64,000 nt of DNA, from contig JANQPA010000083.1 in assembly GCA_028285545.1 (NCBI GenBank), positions 1-64,000 of the forward strand, read 5' to 3'. This DNA is from Saprospiraceae bacterium. Its GTDB lineage: Bacteria; Bacteroidota; Bacteroidia; Chitinophagales; Saprospiraceae. Below the pieces are notes generated by a model. It saw only the letters and a program-made list of their open reading frames with translations. It was not told where the DNA came from and searched no databases. Each line of letters starts with the position of its first letter. Position 1 is the stretch's first letter. The position numbers were made by a program, and so were the translations under genes. This document shows, piece by piece, positions 1 to 10,119 of the stretch.

Positions 1-94
1 TCGCTTTGAAGTCCAAATTATACCTGGCAGCTCTTAAAGCTGCTTTCAAAGAACTTGCTTTTTTAAAACTCGCAGCATGCAGTGCTGCGTAACA
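1..94. repeat. Window-edge non-coding stretch with short palindrome, possible dispersed repeat
   Basis: No gene is recognised here. A 7-bp inverted repeat (CGCAGCA / TGCTGCG, 5-nt spacer) sits at 71-89, directly beyond the stop of the truncated-looking DUF5916 gene. The + strand has a short open frame rich in Ala, Leu and Lys that closes at 90-92. Such low-complexity A/L/K/S translations are typical of small dispersed Bacteroidetes repeats, but one edge copy cannot prove this. It may mark the end of an inserted element or repeat. Confidence 0.3.
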
Positions 95-1867
95 TCAGTA
101 ACTTAACCTAAAATAATGCCGTATATCATCTGCCTGACGTTGGAATCCAATATCATTCAATTCCAGGCCTGGCGAACGCCAGGTTAGCCCTCCCTCAAAA
201 CGCCAGTGTCCCGCCCCTTGCTTGCCAATTTGCAGGTTGCCTCCTGTACCAGAAAGAGAGGTCAGACTAGAGTCTAAGCTAACATAACTCGAATTGTTTC
301 TCTGGAATAAATGTGTTTGGGACAGTTGAGTTTTAAGTAGAGCTTCCTCACTTCCAGTGACATGGCTAAAAACAAAATTGCCAACCAGGTACCAGGTTCT
401 ATTTTTCCATTGGTGTTTGATGTCAATACCTCCAGAATAAGCTGATTTATGCAAAAACTCAAGTTCTGGGTTTAAATCGCGATTAGTAGCCGTAAAAATT
501 CCTCCGATGAAGGTGTTGTTTTGGTTAAAATCTTTCTGGATTCTTCCAACGAAATAACTAGAGAGTGGCTCTATAATTTCTTTACGCGAGGGTAGGGTAG
601 TACTCGATCCTTTTATTAATGCCTTTTCTCGACTGGTAATGCTTTCTAAGATTCCAATAGACCAGCCATCTCTGGTCTTTCCACTGAACTTGGCTGCTCC
701 CAAAATGGTGGTATTGTTAGGGCGGTCAACAAATTCATTATCTCCTAAACTAACACCTCCCTGGGGTGAACGTCCGATTCTTCTGGAATAAAAAAGATTA
801 TCAGAGGCAAAGGTGCTTCCCACCCTTGAATTGGAAAAATTATAATCGAAAATATTCTTGTTTTCAACAAAAAAGGGCCTTTGTTCTGGAAAAAAAATCT
901 GAAAACCATCCAGAGCGATGGCAGAAGGATCTGCTTCCACTTGCCCAAAATCAGGGTTAATGGTTAGGTCCAAGGTTAAATCATTGGTGATTCCAATTTT
1001 TGCATCCAATCCTACATTAGTTTTTTGATTACGCCCATCTTTAAAAGGATTTCCTTCAACTCTTGGACTGGTTTCCAAACTTGAAACGATAAAAGGTTGA
1101 ACCTCAAACTGTTTTTGGGGCTCCAGATTTTTTAGGCCATGCAACTCACCAAATTCACTGACCCAACCTGGTGAATCAATTGGTTTTCTTTGCCAAACCC
1201 AAAAAGAATCTTCTCTGAAAAAATCTCTGTTAAACTGCAAACCCCAGACCTGTTCCTGACTTTTGCCAAATCGCAGTTGACTTAGGGGGATTTTCATTTC
1301 TGCTGTCCAGCCCAGACTATCAATTGCAGTTTTGGTATACCAAATAGGATTCCAGCTGGCGTCCCAGGTTTCTCCATTATTGGAAATGATTTCATCTCCT
1401 TTAACTCCACTTGCGGAAACGGTAAAAGCAAAGCTGGTTCTTAAATCATGGTAACTGTCGAAATTAATTTGAAACCAATCCCCCTCAAAACCATCTCGCC
1501 TGGACATCCATTTTCCAATTTTATCAGGCTCCCGATCGAAACACCTGATGCCTACGTAAATATAGTGTTTATCGTAAAGTAGTTTGAATTTAGTATGTTC
1601 TGTAGGAGAGGTGTTTTCATCGGGGAGCCACTCTATAAATCCCCCTTCCCAGTTTACTAAATTCCAGTATTCCTCATCGAGTATTCCGTCTATGAGCAGT
1701 TGACTATTGTCGGGTAGTTTCTGGGTGGTGTATACTTTTTTGGGGACAGGTGTATAAGTACTGTCAGCTATTCTTTGTGCCCAACTTTTGGAAGTGAATA
1801 ATAAGAAAAATACCAGACAGGCCAAGGACTCAACCTTGGAGTTTGTTTTTAGTCGGGCCATACTCAA
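95..1867 (-). CDS. DUF5916 outer-membrane protein with CBM9-like domain, probably 3'-truncated
   Basis: Exported protein of 590 aa with an N-terminal signal peptide (hydrophobic residues about 15-28, cleavage after SWAQ). Residues about 45-240 resemble the CBM9-like domain that precedes DUF5916. The rest is the start of the DUF5916 beta-barrel region, with the typical NPDFGQVEADPS and FPEQRPFFVEN motifs around residues 300-340. The full-length homologue at 19901-22150 has 749 aa and the barrel there runs about 250 residues further, so this protein seems to lack the C-terminal part of the barrel. The stop falls immediately before a palindrome at the window edge, which suggests disruption by insertion or a frameshift. 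A membrane AraC regulator lies 79 nt upstream on the same strand and may control it. The substrate is unknown; the family has been linked to carbohydrate or outer-membrane functions only loosely. Confidence 0.7.
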   Translation of the reverse strand: MSMARLKTNSKVESLACLVFFLLFTSKSWAQRIADSTYTPVPKKVYTTQKLPDNSQLLIDGILDEEYWNLVNWEGGFIEWLPDENTSPTEHTKFKLLYDKHYIYVGIRCFDREPDKIGKWMSRRDGFEGDWFQINFDSYHDLRTSFAFTVSASGVKGDEIISNNGETWDASWNPIWYTKTAIDSLGWTAEMKIPLSQLRFGKSQEQVWGLQFNRDFFREDSFWVWQRKPIDSPGWVSEFGELHGLKNLEPQKQFEVQPFIVSSLETSPRVEGNPFKDGRNQKTNVGLDAKIGITNDLTLDLTINPDFGQVEADPSAIALDGFQIFFPEQRPFFVENKNIFDYNFSNSRVGSTFASDNLFYSRRIGRSPQGGVSLGDNEFVDRPNNTTILGAAKFSGKTRDGWSIGILESITSREKALIKGSSTTLPSRKEIIEPLSSYFVGRIQKDFNQNNTFIGGIFTATNRDLNPELEFLHKSAYSGGIDIKHQWKNRTWYLVGNFVFSHVTGSEEALLKTQLSQTHLFQRNNSSYVSLDSSLTSLSGTGGNLQIGKQGAGHWRFEGGLTWRSPGLELNDIGFQRQADDIRHYFRLSY

Positions 1868-1946
1868 TACTATTGATTTGGTTCGGGCCCAATATCCAAT
1901 GATGGGTTAAAAATAAATAAGTGATTTAAGAAATAAACATATTGAT

Positions 1947-3002
1947 TTATAAATCCGATAATCTTTTTTTATAGGCTGAGGGAGTAATTCCCGTAAATTT
2001 CTTAAAGGCGATATTAAAAGAAGAAATGGAATTAAAACCACAATCATAGGCAATTTCAGCAATTTTGATATGCTCATATTCTCGAGATTTTAGCCTCTTT
2101 TTGATCTCTTCAATCCGATAGGAGTTGGTAAAATCTGAAAAGCTCATTTTTAGTCCATCATTTATAAGGTGGGAAGTCAGGTACAGGGGAAGAGAAATTT
2201 TTTGGGCTAAAGATTTTAGTGTAAAAGAATTGCTCAGGAAAGGTTTTTCGGAATCCATCAAGTCTTTTATTTTTCTGAGATATAAATCTATTTCACGGGC
2301 GGAAAGATTGATGTTCTTATATTTTTTGACCGAATCAAAAATACCTTGATTTAAAACAGCATATAGACTAATGCCAAAAATAAAAAAGGCGTAAATCGTT
2401 GGAGCTATGGAATAGGATACCAGCCCCAAAATGTAATTTGAGAAATAGGCTAGTTGGATACTTCCAATTCCCAGTAGCAATATGGTAATCCATATCCCCT
2501 TTAATTTGGACGGTAGGGTAGGCTTATTTTTTTTGAAAAAATAGAAATAGATAACCAATGCTAATGCAGCCAAGGTGTAGGCCAATTGATGAAACAGCAG
2601 GCTTGAATAGCCACCTATATACCAAAAATTTCCTTCAGTTATTTGGAAGATAAACAGTAACAATCCAAATCCAGGAAGAAAATGAAGATACTCTATTTTT
2701 CGCCATTCTTTTTCTTGTAAAAAATACTTCAAATAAAGAAACAAGATGGGGCCGGTCAAGGCATGAGCAATAAATCCTATATTCAAAACCAGGTTGGGCA
2801 CCTGTTCCAGGTTTAACCACAACACGGACTTTACAATACGGACAGTCAAAAAGAAAAAAAGAAGGCCCAGTAAAGTATTATGGACTGATTTTTTTCTTCC
2901 TAAAAAGATGAATAAGGACATAAACAAGCTTTGGATGGCTCCAAAACCTCCGATGATGGAGATTAACTCAAAGGGTAATTTGAACGTATTTGTATTTTTC
3001 AA
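1947..3002 (-). CDS. AraC-family regulator with N-terminal multi-TM sensor
   Basis: This is a 351-aa membrane-anchored transcription regulator. Residues about 10-225 form six to seven hydrophobic helices. The C-terminal 100 residues hold a HTH_18/AraC DNA-binding domain with the canonical second helix-turn-helix (IAEIAYDCGFNS, then FNIAFKKFTGITPSAYKK). This 7TM-AraC layout is common in Bacteroidetes, where the membrane part is thought to sense a signal directly. It lies 79 nt upstream of, and co-oriented with, the DUF5916 gene, so that gene is the likeliest target. The 144-nt gap to the divergent gene at 3147 must hold promoters for both directions. Confidence 0.85.
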   Translation of the reverse strand: MKNTNTFKLPFELISIIGGFGAIQSLFMSLFIFLGRKKSVHNTLLGLLFFFLTVRIVKSVLWLNLEQVPNLVLNIGFIAHALTGPILFLYLKYFLQEKEWRKIEYLHFLPGFGLLLFIFQITEGNFWYIGGYSSLLFHQLAYTLAALALVIYFYFFKKNKPTLPSKLKGIWITILLLGIGSIQLAYFSNYILGLVSYSIAPTIYAFFIFGISLYAVLNQGIFDSVKKYKNINLSAREIDLYLRKIKDLMDSEKPFLSNSFTLKSLAQKISLPLYLTSHLINDGLKMSFSDFTNSYRIEEIKKRLKSREYEHIKIAEIAYDCGFNSISSFNIAFKKFTGITPSAYKKRLSDL

Positions 3003-3146
3003 AGTCGGGTGTTTTATATTGTATGTCGGTTACATTGAACAATAAATGTAGTTCAAATATTACATTATGAAGAATTATTGATTATCAAAGAAAATAAAAA
3101 TATCTTTGTAAGGACAACCTCATGTTATTAACAATATTGATAGACT

Positions 3147-4370
3147 ATGCCCCCAATTCTTAAGTTAGGAAACTTAGATGAAAATGTTATTCTCACCAAT
3201 TCTGATAAGCAAGAATTTTTTAAGCTTTATCACCGTTACCATGAATATAATTGGGAAACATTTCGTGATCATGATCGCAACTCATGGAGAGATTTTAAAA
3301 GATTAACTGGTTTTTCTGTAAAAAAACTGCAAAGCTTTCTTCATGAAAGAGGTTTTATGCCAAATAGCAACCGAGATGGAATATTTGGTTATGCTACTCA
3401 AGCTGCTGTAAGACTTTTTCAAGAATATGTTAGAACAATTGAAGGAATAGAATCTGTTGGTATTCCGGATGGGATCGTTGGAAAAAAAACCAATTTACAG
3501 ATCGAAAGATGGGAAAACGAAGAATTGCATTCGCAATGGGATCCTCGGGATTTTTCTAATGAGGAGTTCATTCGATGGATCACACTTTTGCGAGATGTTC
3601 AAAAATATTATACTGAAAATCCAAGCCCAAGTGTGAAAAAAGTGAATGATCATCTCAAAAAAAGATACAGCTCTAGTTTAGCCATTAATGATTGGACCTA
3701 TTCTTCCAAAGATGTTCATTTAGTAGGCATTAGAAGAAATGCGCATCAAACTGCCGGAACCAGACCAAATGACGATCTATTTATTTTGCTTGTCAATGGT
3801 TTAGTTTTTAAGTTTTGGGGATCTACAGATCCAAGTCCAATAGATTGGGAAGAAAATCCTATTAGACCGGATGAACCATATTTGGCGGAAGGACAACATG
3901 TTTATAATTTTGGCTGGCATAAAGCTGGAAGTCGTAGAAGTAATTATCGAGCCTTAAAACCAAGATACCCTGGAGTTCTAGTTTTTAGGGATCATTTTGG
4001 GGATAATGCCTTGAGTTTAAGGAATATTGAAAAAGGATTACACCGTCCTAATAAAACCATAAATATTCACTGGTCAGGTGAAGGCAGGCTTAATTTTTCA
4101 GAAGGCTGTCCAGTAATTAGTGGCAGAAGTTATATCAATCATTTAGAAAAAGTAATTGACTGTCGAAATTTTGCAGCCAGCGGTTCAAGAGATTTAGATC
4201 CCAATACAAAGGCAGCTTATAATGTTTTAGCGGATTTGATGTTGGTTTATTCACCGAAATCAGTTTCATCTGTATTGTTTACTTTACTACATGAAGAAGT
4301 ATTTGAGCAGGTAGATGGGCTGGATACCGAAGAAATCCAAAAGATTGTTACTAGAATAACTGATCTATAA
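3147..4370 (+). CDS. Peptidoglycan-binding / L,D-transpeptidase-like protein
   Basis: This 407-aa protein has no clear signal peptide. Residues about 57-98 match the PG_binding_1 fold: a helix with VKKLQSFL, the DGIFGYATQAAVRLFQ turn-helix, as in cell-wall hydrolases. The C-terminal part (about 245-345) contains NIHWSGEG (His308) and FSEGCPVIS (Cys321). A His followed by S-x-G-C recalls the active site of YkuD L,D-transpeptidases (SHGC), but the spacing is short and the context divergent, so the assignment is tentative. It is followed after 10 nt by the patatin-like gene and is almost certainly co-transcribed with it. A cell-wall domain without export signal, paired with a lipase, suggests a secreted effector, a phage-related lysis function or a conflict system. 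The exact role is unknown. Confidence 0.6.
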   Translation: MPPILKLGNLDENVILTNSDKQEFFKLYHRYHEYNWETFRDHDRNSWRDFKRLTGFSVKKLQSFLHERGFMPNSNRDGIFGYATQAAVRLFQEYVRTIEGIESVGIPDGIVGKKTNLQIERWENEELHSQWDPRDFSNEEFIRWITLLRDVQKYYTENPSPSVKKVNDHLKKRYSSSLAINDWTYSSKDVHLVGIRRNAHQTAGTRPNDDLFILLVNGLVFKFWGSTDPSPIDWEENPIRPDEPYLAEGQHVYNFGWHKAGSRRSNYRALKPRYPGVLVFRDHFGDNALSLRNIEKGLHRPNKTINIHWSGEGRLNFSEGCPVISGRSYINHLEKVIDCRNFAASGSRDLDPNTKAAYNVLADLMLVYSPKSVSSVLFTLLHEEVFEQVDGLDTEEIQKIVTRITDL

Positions 4371-4380
4371 ATTAATTCAT

Positions 4381-7300
4381 ATGAAAACACTTCGTTTGAC
4401 CTTTGCTATGGGGGGAGGCGTCTCACTAGGGTCATTTTCAGGTGCAGCTCTCACAGAAATATTAAGAGCACTGGTTCTTCATGGACAAGATCGAAATGGG
4501 GTAAAATATGATAGAGTTGTTTTGGACTCAATGAGTGGAGCCAGTGCAGGTGCGATTGCCCTTTCTATTTTGATGCGAAGTTTAATGGATTATAAGGCCA
4601 CCGCTGCCACCATCACAGAATTTTATGAAGCTAAAATTACCAACCCTAAACAAAGCGCAAATTTTTACACATTAGTTAGGAAACAAAACACTGGAATAGG
4701 ACAGGAGCTAGAAGATTTTCTAGATGTTGTAGGACAAAAAATAGATAAGCTTATTGAAGAAAATAATATTTCAAGCAATGGGGAAAAGGAAAAAATCAAA
4801 GAGCAGTTGGTTGCCATTGAGATTGCCCAGATGTTACAAGAAATCCTATGGGTGAAAGAAGTAAATATTAATTCTTTATTAAAGCAAAACAAAAAAAAAT
4901 CTAAATTAGAAAATTTTAGCCTTCTACCACGCGACACAATTGTAGCGCTAACAAAAAAATATCTTTTACCTAATTCAAATTCACCATTTGACTTGGAAAA
5001 TTTAAGCATTTTGGGTAATAGGGTATTGTTTGTTTGTTCATTAACCAATTTGGTTCCTAACAGAATGGTTGAAAATGTTGATGGGATAGATCTTAAACAC
5101 TTTCCTCAAATTAGAGAAGTAAAAAGAGCCTTAAATTCAAAATCACATGAAGAACTAAGAGTTTTTGATTTTAAATTGAAACCTAAGCACCAACTAGAAT
5201 TTAATTCAAAGGAATTTAATTGGTTGGAAATTACAGCAACCCAGATCAACGATAATAAAAACCCACTCAATTTATCCATTAATTCAAAAAAAGCATGGGC
5301 TAGGATAGCCGCTACTGTTATTGCTTGTGGTGCTTTCCCAGTTGCTTTTGCCCCTGTTATTTTGAAGCGTTGGAAGAGAGAATTTCCACAATATTGGAAT
5401 ACTCCAAAAAACGATGTTGCTCAACAATATAATTCCGTATGGGAATTGCCAAAAATTGAAGAGCATAAACTTCCTTATGTTGATGGAGGCACCTTTAATA
5501 ATGAACCGATTAGGGAGGCCTTCAGGCTTGCTAATTATATAGACACCAATTTGAGGATGAATAAAAACTTTGAGGAAAAAGAAAATCCTTTTGATCGACT
5601 AGTTGTTTTCGTTGATCCAATAGTAGATTCAGGGGATTTGTCTTACAATATGAGATCGTATAGTGATCTTGCCGCTAAAATTAAAAGACGAAGCCTCAAA
5701 AAAACAATTAACCAGGGCACCTTTAATAGGATGACCTCTTTGACCAGTCAATTAATTAGCATGTTACGACATCAAGGGGCAGTAAAAGAAGAGCATAAAA
5801 TAAGTGACTATTTAGACAAGGTAAGATTGAGGGCTAAATTAAGGAACCATTTAAATCAACTATACATTCCTATTGATGATTCCACTGAAGAATTAGCGCT
5901 TTTTAAAGAAATCGTTTACCATGTAGATAGGGTTTTGATGAGGGGTATTATTCCGCTAGGTACTCGTGACATCGGCAAATATCTATTTTGGACGGCCCAG
6001 GCTGCCCTTTCGGAAGAAGTAGAGATTACTAATTTTCAGGATGAGGGGTTGGAAAGAAAAATATTTGAAAAACCCAATGCTTTTTTTGATAAAATAGGAA
6101 AGCAGAAAGCCAAAAAACTAGCGGAGCTATTTGGTCTGCTAAAGAATAATAAAAGCAACCAACGGGGTTTAGAAAAAAGTAATGAAAATACACTTACTTG
6201 TGAGCAATTTTCAGAATTAGTAAATAAGTTAAAATCCTCTAATCCAAAGGAGACTAAATTCAGTGAAGTTTTTGATACTGTTTTTTATAAAGAAAATGAT
6301 TATTATGAATCATTAAAAGATTTCATCAAACGACTATTTTTGAGCATAACAATCGATGCAGGCTTGGACATCGATGGAAAAGACCCCAAGGCAGTTCGCC
6401 TAGCAATTACCCCTATTGCCTTTGATTTAGATGGTAAAAGCGAAGCCAAAACTATTGCATTGCCAGGCTCAGAAATACAAGCCTTTGGTGGGTTTACTTC
6501 CCGAGCATCAAGAGAGTATGCTTTTCAATATGGAAGATATTGTGCGCTTGAATCCTTAAAAAGAACAGATTTTAGAAAATATTATGAAGCCTTAAACATT
6601 AATTCTTCCATTAATACAAATACTGATGATTCTCCGCATCCCTTTATTCCGGAGAATGCTTTCCAGAAGTCCCTTTCAAATTTAAAAAGCTTATTAAGTG
6701 ATTCATCAGAACATCCTGCCGAAAAAAATTTAAATGATGATCTGAGTTTAGATGCAGATTCATTGAAGAAAAATTGGACCCTTCAACCAATTTGGAAAAG
6801 ACTATCACAATTGTTTCCAAGAACAAAAGCTTTACTGATTAAATTAATTGCTGTTATCATTGGGTTATTTATTACAGTACTTTTGGCTACTTTAATAGCG
6901 CAAAAGGATCTTTCTTTTTGGTCATTTATTATTAGTTCAAGTTTTGGTGTTTCTGTAATAGCATTAGGCATAATTGGATACTTGATTTATTCTTATTTTG
7001 ATTCAAAAAAAACATTCAAAGGGTTTATCATCAACGAAATGGAATCCTTTTCCAATTATGAAATCACACTTCTTTTACCAAAATTAGGGCCTACTGATAA
7101 AATAAAGGCGGTAAGGTTTAATAATTCAAATAAGTATATTAAAGCCCTTCCAATAAAGTATCAGGATCTAAATTGCCAGGGAATTAAACTTTTTATCCGT
7201 CAGATAGAAAATAATGGTTATCAGAGAGAATATGATTTATACATTTCCAACCGGTCCTTAAGAAATTGGAGGATTAGCCCACTTAACTCGTTTAAAAAAA

Positions 7301-7569
7301 GCTTGAACCAAAGTGAAAAAGATTTCCAAAAAGTGGAGCATATACATTTTACCTCAAAAAATTGGTTTGGAAGATTCTTCTCATTTTCAAAAAGAAAAGA
7401 AACTGGTGTTCCAATTGCTAAGAATTCCATTCAACATGAAAAAGTGGAATGGCTTAAATTCTATATTGATCCTGCCATAATACTTGAAAAAAATAAGGAG
7501 CAATTCTTTTTTAAATACGATTGTCTGACAGAAGAATTAGAGGAAATAATTCTTTCAGACAATGAATAA
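4381..7569 (+). CDS. Large patatin-like phospholipase with C-terminal membrane segments
   Basis: 1062-aa protein whose N-terminus is a patatin domain. The oxyanion glycine loop GGGVSLG is at residues 11-17, the nucleophile elbow GASAG at 53-57 (Ser55) and the catalytic DGG at 368-370 (Asp368). The Ser-Asp dyad is complete, so lipid acyl hydrolase activity is expected. Helical, charged insertions lie between 85 and 170 and again between 500 and 680. Two hydrophobic helices at about 817-840 and 848-870 would anchor it in the inner membrane, followed by a roughly 190-aa tail without recognised domain. It is much longer than simple bacterial patatins (300-400 aa) or CBASS CapV. Only 10 nt separate it from the upstream peptidoglycan-binding gene. 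The role is unknown; envelope remodelling or defence are both possible. Confidence 0.8.
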   Translation: MKTLRLTFAMGGGVSLGSFSGAALTEILRALVLHGQDRNGVKYDRVVLDSMSGASAGAIALSILMRSLMDYKATAATITEFYEAKITNPKQSANFYTLVRKQNTGIGQELEDFLDVVGQKIDKLIEENNISSNGEKEKIKEQLVAIEIAQMLQEILWVKEVNINSLLKQNKKKSKLENFSLLPRDTIVALTKKYLLPNSNSPFDLENLSILGNRVLFVCSLTNLVPNRMVENVDGIDLKHFPQIREVKRALNSKSHEELRVFDFKLKPKHQLEFNSKEFNWLEITATQINDNKNPLNLSINSKKAWARIAATVIACGAFPVAFAPVILKRWKREFPQYWNTPKNDVAQQYNSVWELPKIEEHKLPYVDGGTFNNEPIREAFRLANYIDTNLRMNKNFEEKENPFDRLVVFVDPIVDSGDLSYNMRSYSDLAAKIKRRSLKKTINQGTFNRMTSLTSQLISMLRHQGAVKEEHKISDYLDKVRLRAKLRNHLNQLYIPIDDSTEELALFKEIVYHVDRVLMRGIIPLGTRDIGKYLFWTAQAALSEEVEITNFQDEGLERKIFEKPNAFFDKIGKQKAKKLAELFGLLKNNKSNQRGLEKSNENTLTCEQFSELVNKLKSSNPKETKFSEVFDTVFYKENDYYESLKDFIKRLFLSITIDAGLDIDGKDPKAVRLAITPIAFDLDGKSEAKTIALPGSEIQAFGGFTSRASREYAFQYGRYCALESLKRTDFRKYYEALNINSSINTNTDDSPHPFIPENAFQKSLSNLKSLLSDSSEHPAEKNLNDDLSLDADSLKKNWTLQPIWKRLSQLFPRTKALLIKLIAVIIGLFITVLLATLIAQKDLSFWSFIISSSFGVSVIALGIIGYLIYSYFDSKKTFKGFIINEMESFSNYEITLLLPKLGPTDKIKAVRFNNSNKYIKALPIKYQDLNCQGIKLFIRQIENNGYQREYDLYISNRSLRNWRISPLNSFKKSLNQSEKDFQKVEHIHFTSKNWFGRFFSFSKRKETGVPIAKNSIQHEKVEWLKFYIDPAIILEKNKEQFFFKYDCLTEELEEIILSDNE

Positions 7570-7735
7570 ACTGTTCATTCTAAAACACTCACTGTTCACT
7601 TTTAAACACTATTTTTTTCTTTTTTTAATCTTTAGATTGTTAAAACATTGATTATGAGTTGATTATATTCGGTGGCATAATTTTTGACTAAATACTGGGT
7701 GAGTCTAATATTTTCAACCTTCAACTCTCTTTGAT

Positions 7736-10105
7736 ATGCTGGCGAACTTCTTAAAAATTGCCTGGCGGAATTTACTTCGTCACCCAGGTTATTCCTTTCT
7801 AAATATTTCTGGTTTGGCCTTAGGTATTGCTGCTGCCTTTGTATTACTGTTTTTCGTAAAAGAAGAAACGAGTTATGAAAAACATTTCGACAATCACGAA
7901 AACATCTACAGAATTGCTTCCGACTTTTACAATATTGGCGGTTTTGCTCAGACCTCAGAGGCGGTCTTTAGCTGGCTAAAAGAAGAATGCAAGGAGGTAA
8001 AATATGCCACAGCCTTGAATAATGTCGGGAATGATATGCCCATTACTGTCGATAATGTGGAATATATTGAAGGCAGGGCCCTGGCAATTGATTCGAATTT
8101 CTTTAGGATGTTCAGCTTTGACCTCCTTGAAGGTAATCCCCGGCATCTGATGAAAGATCCAGATGAGGTGGTGATCACCGAAAGACTGGCCAAGAAATAT
8201 TTTGGCGCTTCCTATGCCATAGGAGAAACCATTCTGGTAGGAAAAGAAAAGAAGCCATACCGAGTAACGGGCATTGTAAAAGACAGTAAGAAAAGAACCC
8301 ATTTAAGCAGCGATCTTTTTCTTCCGCTGGAACTGGAAAACAGAACCAATTGGACTTCAGCAAGCATTTTTGTTTATGTGATGCTGCACGAACAGTCCAC
8401 TTCCGAGCAGCTGGCAGAAAGCCTGGAAGGACTGAGAAAGGATAAAATCTATCCTACCTTCCCAAATGAAACGAGCTATGAAAGTTGGGCCACAGGAAGC
8501 CATCGGGTCGAATATTTTATCCAGCCTCTTGCCAGTATATATCTGAAATCCAAATTTCGCTTTGATTTGACGGCAGGCGGAAACCCACAGCAAGTGGCCA
8601 TCCTGGGTGTCATTGGGATATTTTTAGTATTGATAGCCATCGTTAACTATATTAATCTGACAACAGCACGTTCGTCCGTTAGAGCTAAGGAAGTAGGGGT
8701 AAAGAAAACACTAGGGGCAGATAGTAGGATTCTTTCCCGGCAGTTTCTAATGGAAGCACTCTTTACCAGTTTTTTGGCCATGGTAGTCGCCCTGGCTCTG
8801 GCGGAGTTTTTATTGAATTTATTTGAACAGATTACTGGCCAGCAAATGACGGAAACACTGTTTACGGACTGGACAAATGTGCTTTATTTATTGGGACTTT
8901 CGCTGCTTACAGGTTTGCTTGCAGGATCCTACCCCGCCTTTTACCTGACCAAATTTAGGCCGATAAAAGTATTGAAGGGCCAATTGGCTCTGTCAGGTAA
9001 CAAATGGCTTCGGGGAGGATTGGTAGTCTTTCAGTTTTCAATAGCCGTTGCCTTAATGATTGGCAGTTTGATCGTTTTTCGACAATTGCAATTTATGCAG
9101 AACACCGACAAGGGCTTTGAGCAAGAAGGAGTAATGATCATTACCAATGTGCAAAAATTGGGAACCCAGGCTAAGGCCTTCCAGGAAGAAATTCAGAAGT
9201 ATCCTCAGGTGGTCTCTACCAGTTTTAATGACCGGATGCCAGGAGGCAACTTCTTGTGGATGTATACTTTCCAGACTCCCCAAATGGAAGAATCGATAAC
9301 CATGCAAACTTTTCCAATTGATGAGGATTACCTCCCTACCTTGGGCTTCCGGCTCACTCAAGGTAGGAATTTCTCTAAAGATATTGCCTCTGACAGTAGT
9401 GGTATTATCTTAAATGAAGCAGCAGTGGAGGCTTTAGGATTAGCAGGAAAAGATCCAGTAGGAGCAGAGGTGAATAGAGGGTATCGGGTAGTTGGAGTAG
9501 TTGAAAATTTCAACTTTCAATCCTTGCGCAATGAAATTGAGCCGGCAGCCATGTCTTTCGGCCCCACAGGACATCGGATGGCTCTTAAGCTCAAAGGCAA
9601 TCAAATGGCCCAATTTTTAAGTAATCTGGAAAACACCTGGGATCAATTTTCTCAAGATGAGGCCGTAAGCTATACCTTTTTAGATGAAAATTTTGCCCAG
9701 CTGGCGGCAAAAGAAAGTATGCTGGGTAAGGCAGTTAGTATTTTCACCGGCCTTGCTTTGATTATTGCTTGTTTGGGGTTATTCGGCCTGGCAGCCTTCA
9801 TGGCGGAGCGCCGTACTAAAGAGATTGGCATTCGCAAAGTATTAGGGGCTGGGATCGCTAACCTGGTAGGTTTACTTTCTAAGGATTTCCTCAAATTGGT
9901 GCTGTTATCTCTTGTCATTGCTTCCCCGATTACCTATTACTTTATGGACAATTGGCTGCAAGACTTTGCTTATCGTACCGATATTCAATGGTGGATATTT
10001 GCTTTGGTGGGACTTGCGGCTATAGTAATTGCCTTAGCTACAGTTAGTTTTCAGAGTGTTAGGGCAGCCATGGCTAATCCGGTGAAGAGTTTGAGGAGTG
10101 AGTAG
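7736..10105 (+). CDS. MacB/FtsX-type ABC transporter permease
   Basis: 789-aa inner-membrane permease with the duplicated Bacteroidetes layout: an N-terminal TM helix (LNISGLALGIAAAFVLLFF), a MacB periplasmic core domain, an FtsX core with three TM helices (about 285-430), then a second TM, periplasmic domain and FtsX core (about 670-785). Typical signatures are ARSSVRAKEVGVKKTLGA and ERRTKEIGIRKVLGA, and it ends in NPVKSLRSE, the same ending as the permease at 13537. Such proteins work with a LolD/MacB-like ATPase to drive export or mechanotransmission. No ATPase gene is seen nearby, so it presumably uses one encoded elsewhere. A strong hairpin terminator follows the stop. Confidence 0.9.
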   Translation: MLANFLKIAWRNLLRHPGYSFLNISGLALGIAAAFVLLFFVKEETSYEKHFDNHENIYRIASDFYNIGGFAQTSEAVFSWLKEECKEVKYATALNNVGNDMPITVDNVEYIEGRALAIDSNFFRMFSFDLLEGNPRHLMKDPDEVVITERLAKKYFGASYAIGETILVGKEKKPYRVTGIVKDSKKRTHLSSDLFLPLELENRTNWTSASIFVYVMLHEQSTSEQLAESLEGLRKDKIYPTFPNETSYESWATGSHRVEYFIQPLASIYLKSKFRFDLTAGGNPQQVAILGVIGIFLVLIAIVNYINLTTARSSVRAKEVGVKKTLGADSRILSRQFLMEALFTSFLAMVVALALAEFLLNLFEQITGQQMTETLFTDWTNVLYLLGLSLLTGLLAGSYPAFYLTKFRPIKVLKGQLALSGNKWLRGGLVVFQFSIAVALMIGSLIVFRQLQFMQNTDKGFEQEGVMIITNVQKLGTQAKAFQEEIQKYPQVVSTSFNDRMPGGNFLWMYTFQTPQMEESITMQTFPIDEDYLPTLGFRLTQGRNFSKDIASDSSGIILNEAAVEALGLAGKDPVGAEVNRGYRVVGVVENFNFQSLRNEIEPAAMSFGPTGHRMALKLKGNQMAQFLSNLENTWDQFSQDEAVSYTFLDENFAQLAAKESMLGKAVSIFTGLALIIACLGLFGLAAFMAERRTKEIGIRKVLGAGIANLVGLLSKDFLKLVLLSLVIASPITYYFMDNWLQDFAYRTDIQWWIFALVGLAAIVIALATVSFQSVRAAMANPVKSLRSE

Positions 10106-10119
10106 CTTATTTGTCCATG

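Noticed and set aside
3147..7569. CBASS-type defence operon because of the patatin-like protein
   Set aside because: No cyclic nucleotide synthase (CD-NTase) gene is next to it, and the protein is far larger than CapV.
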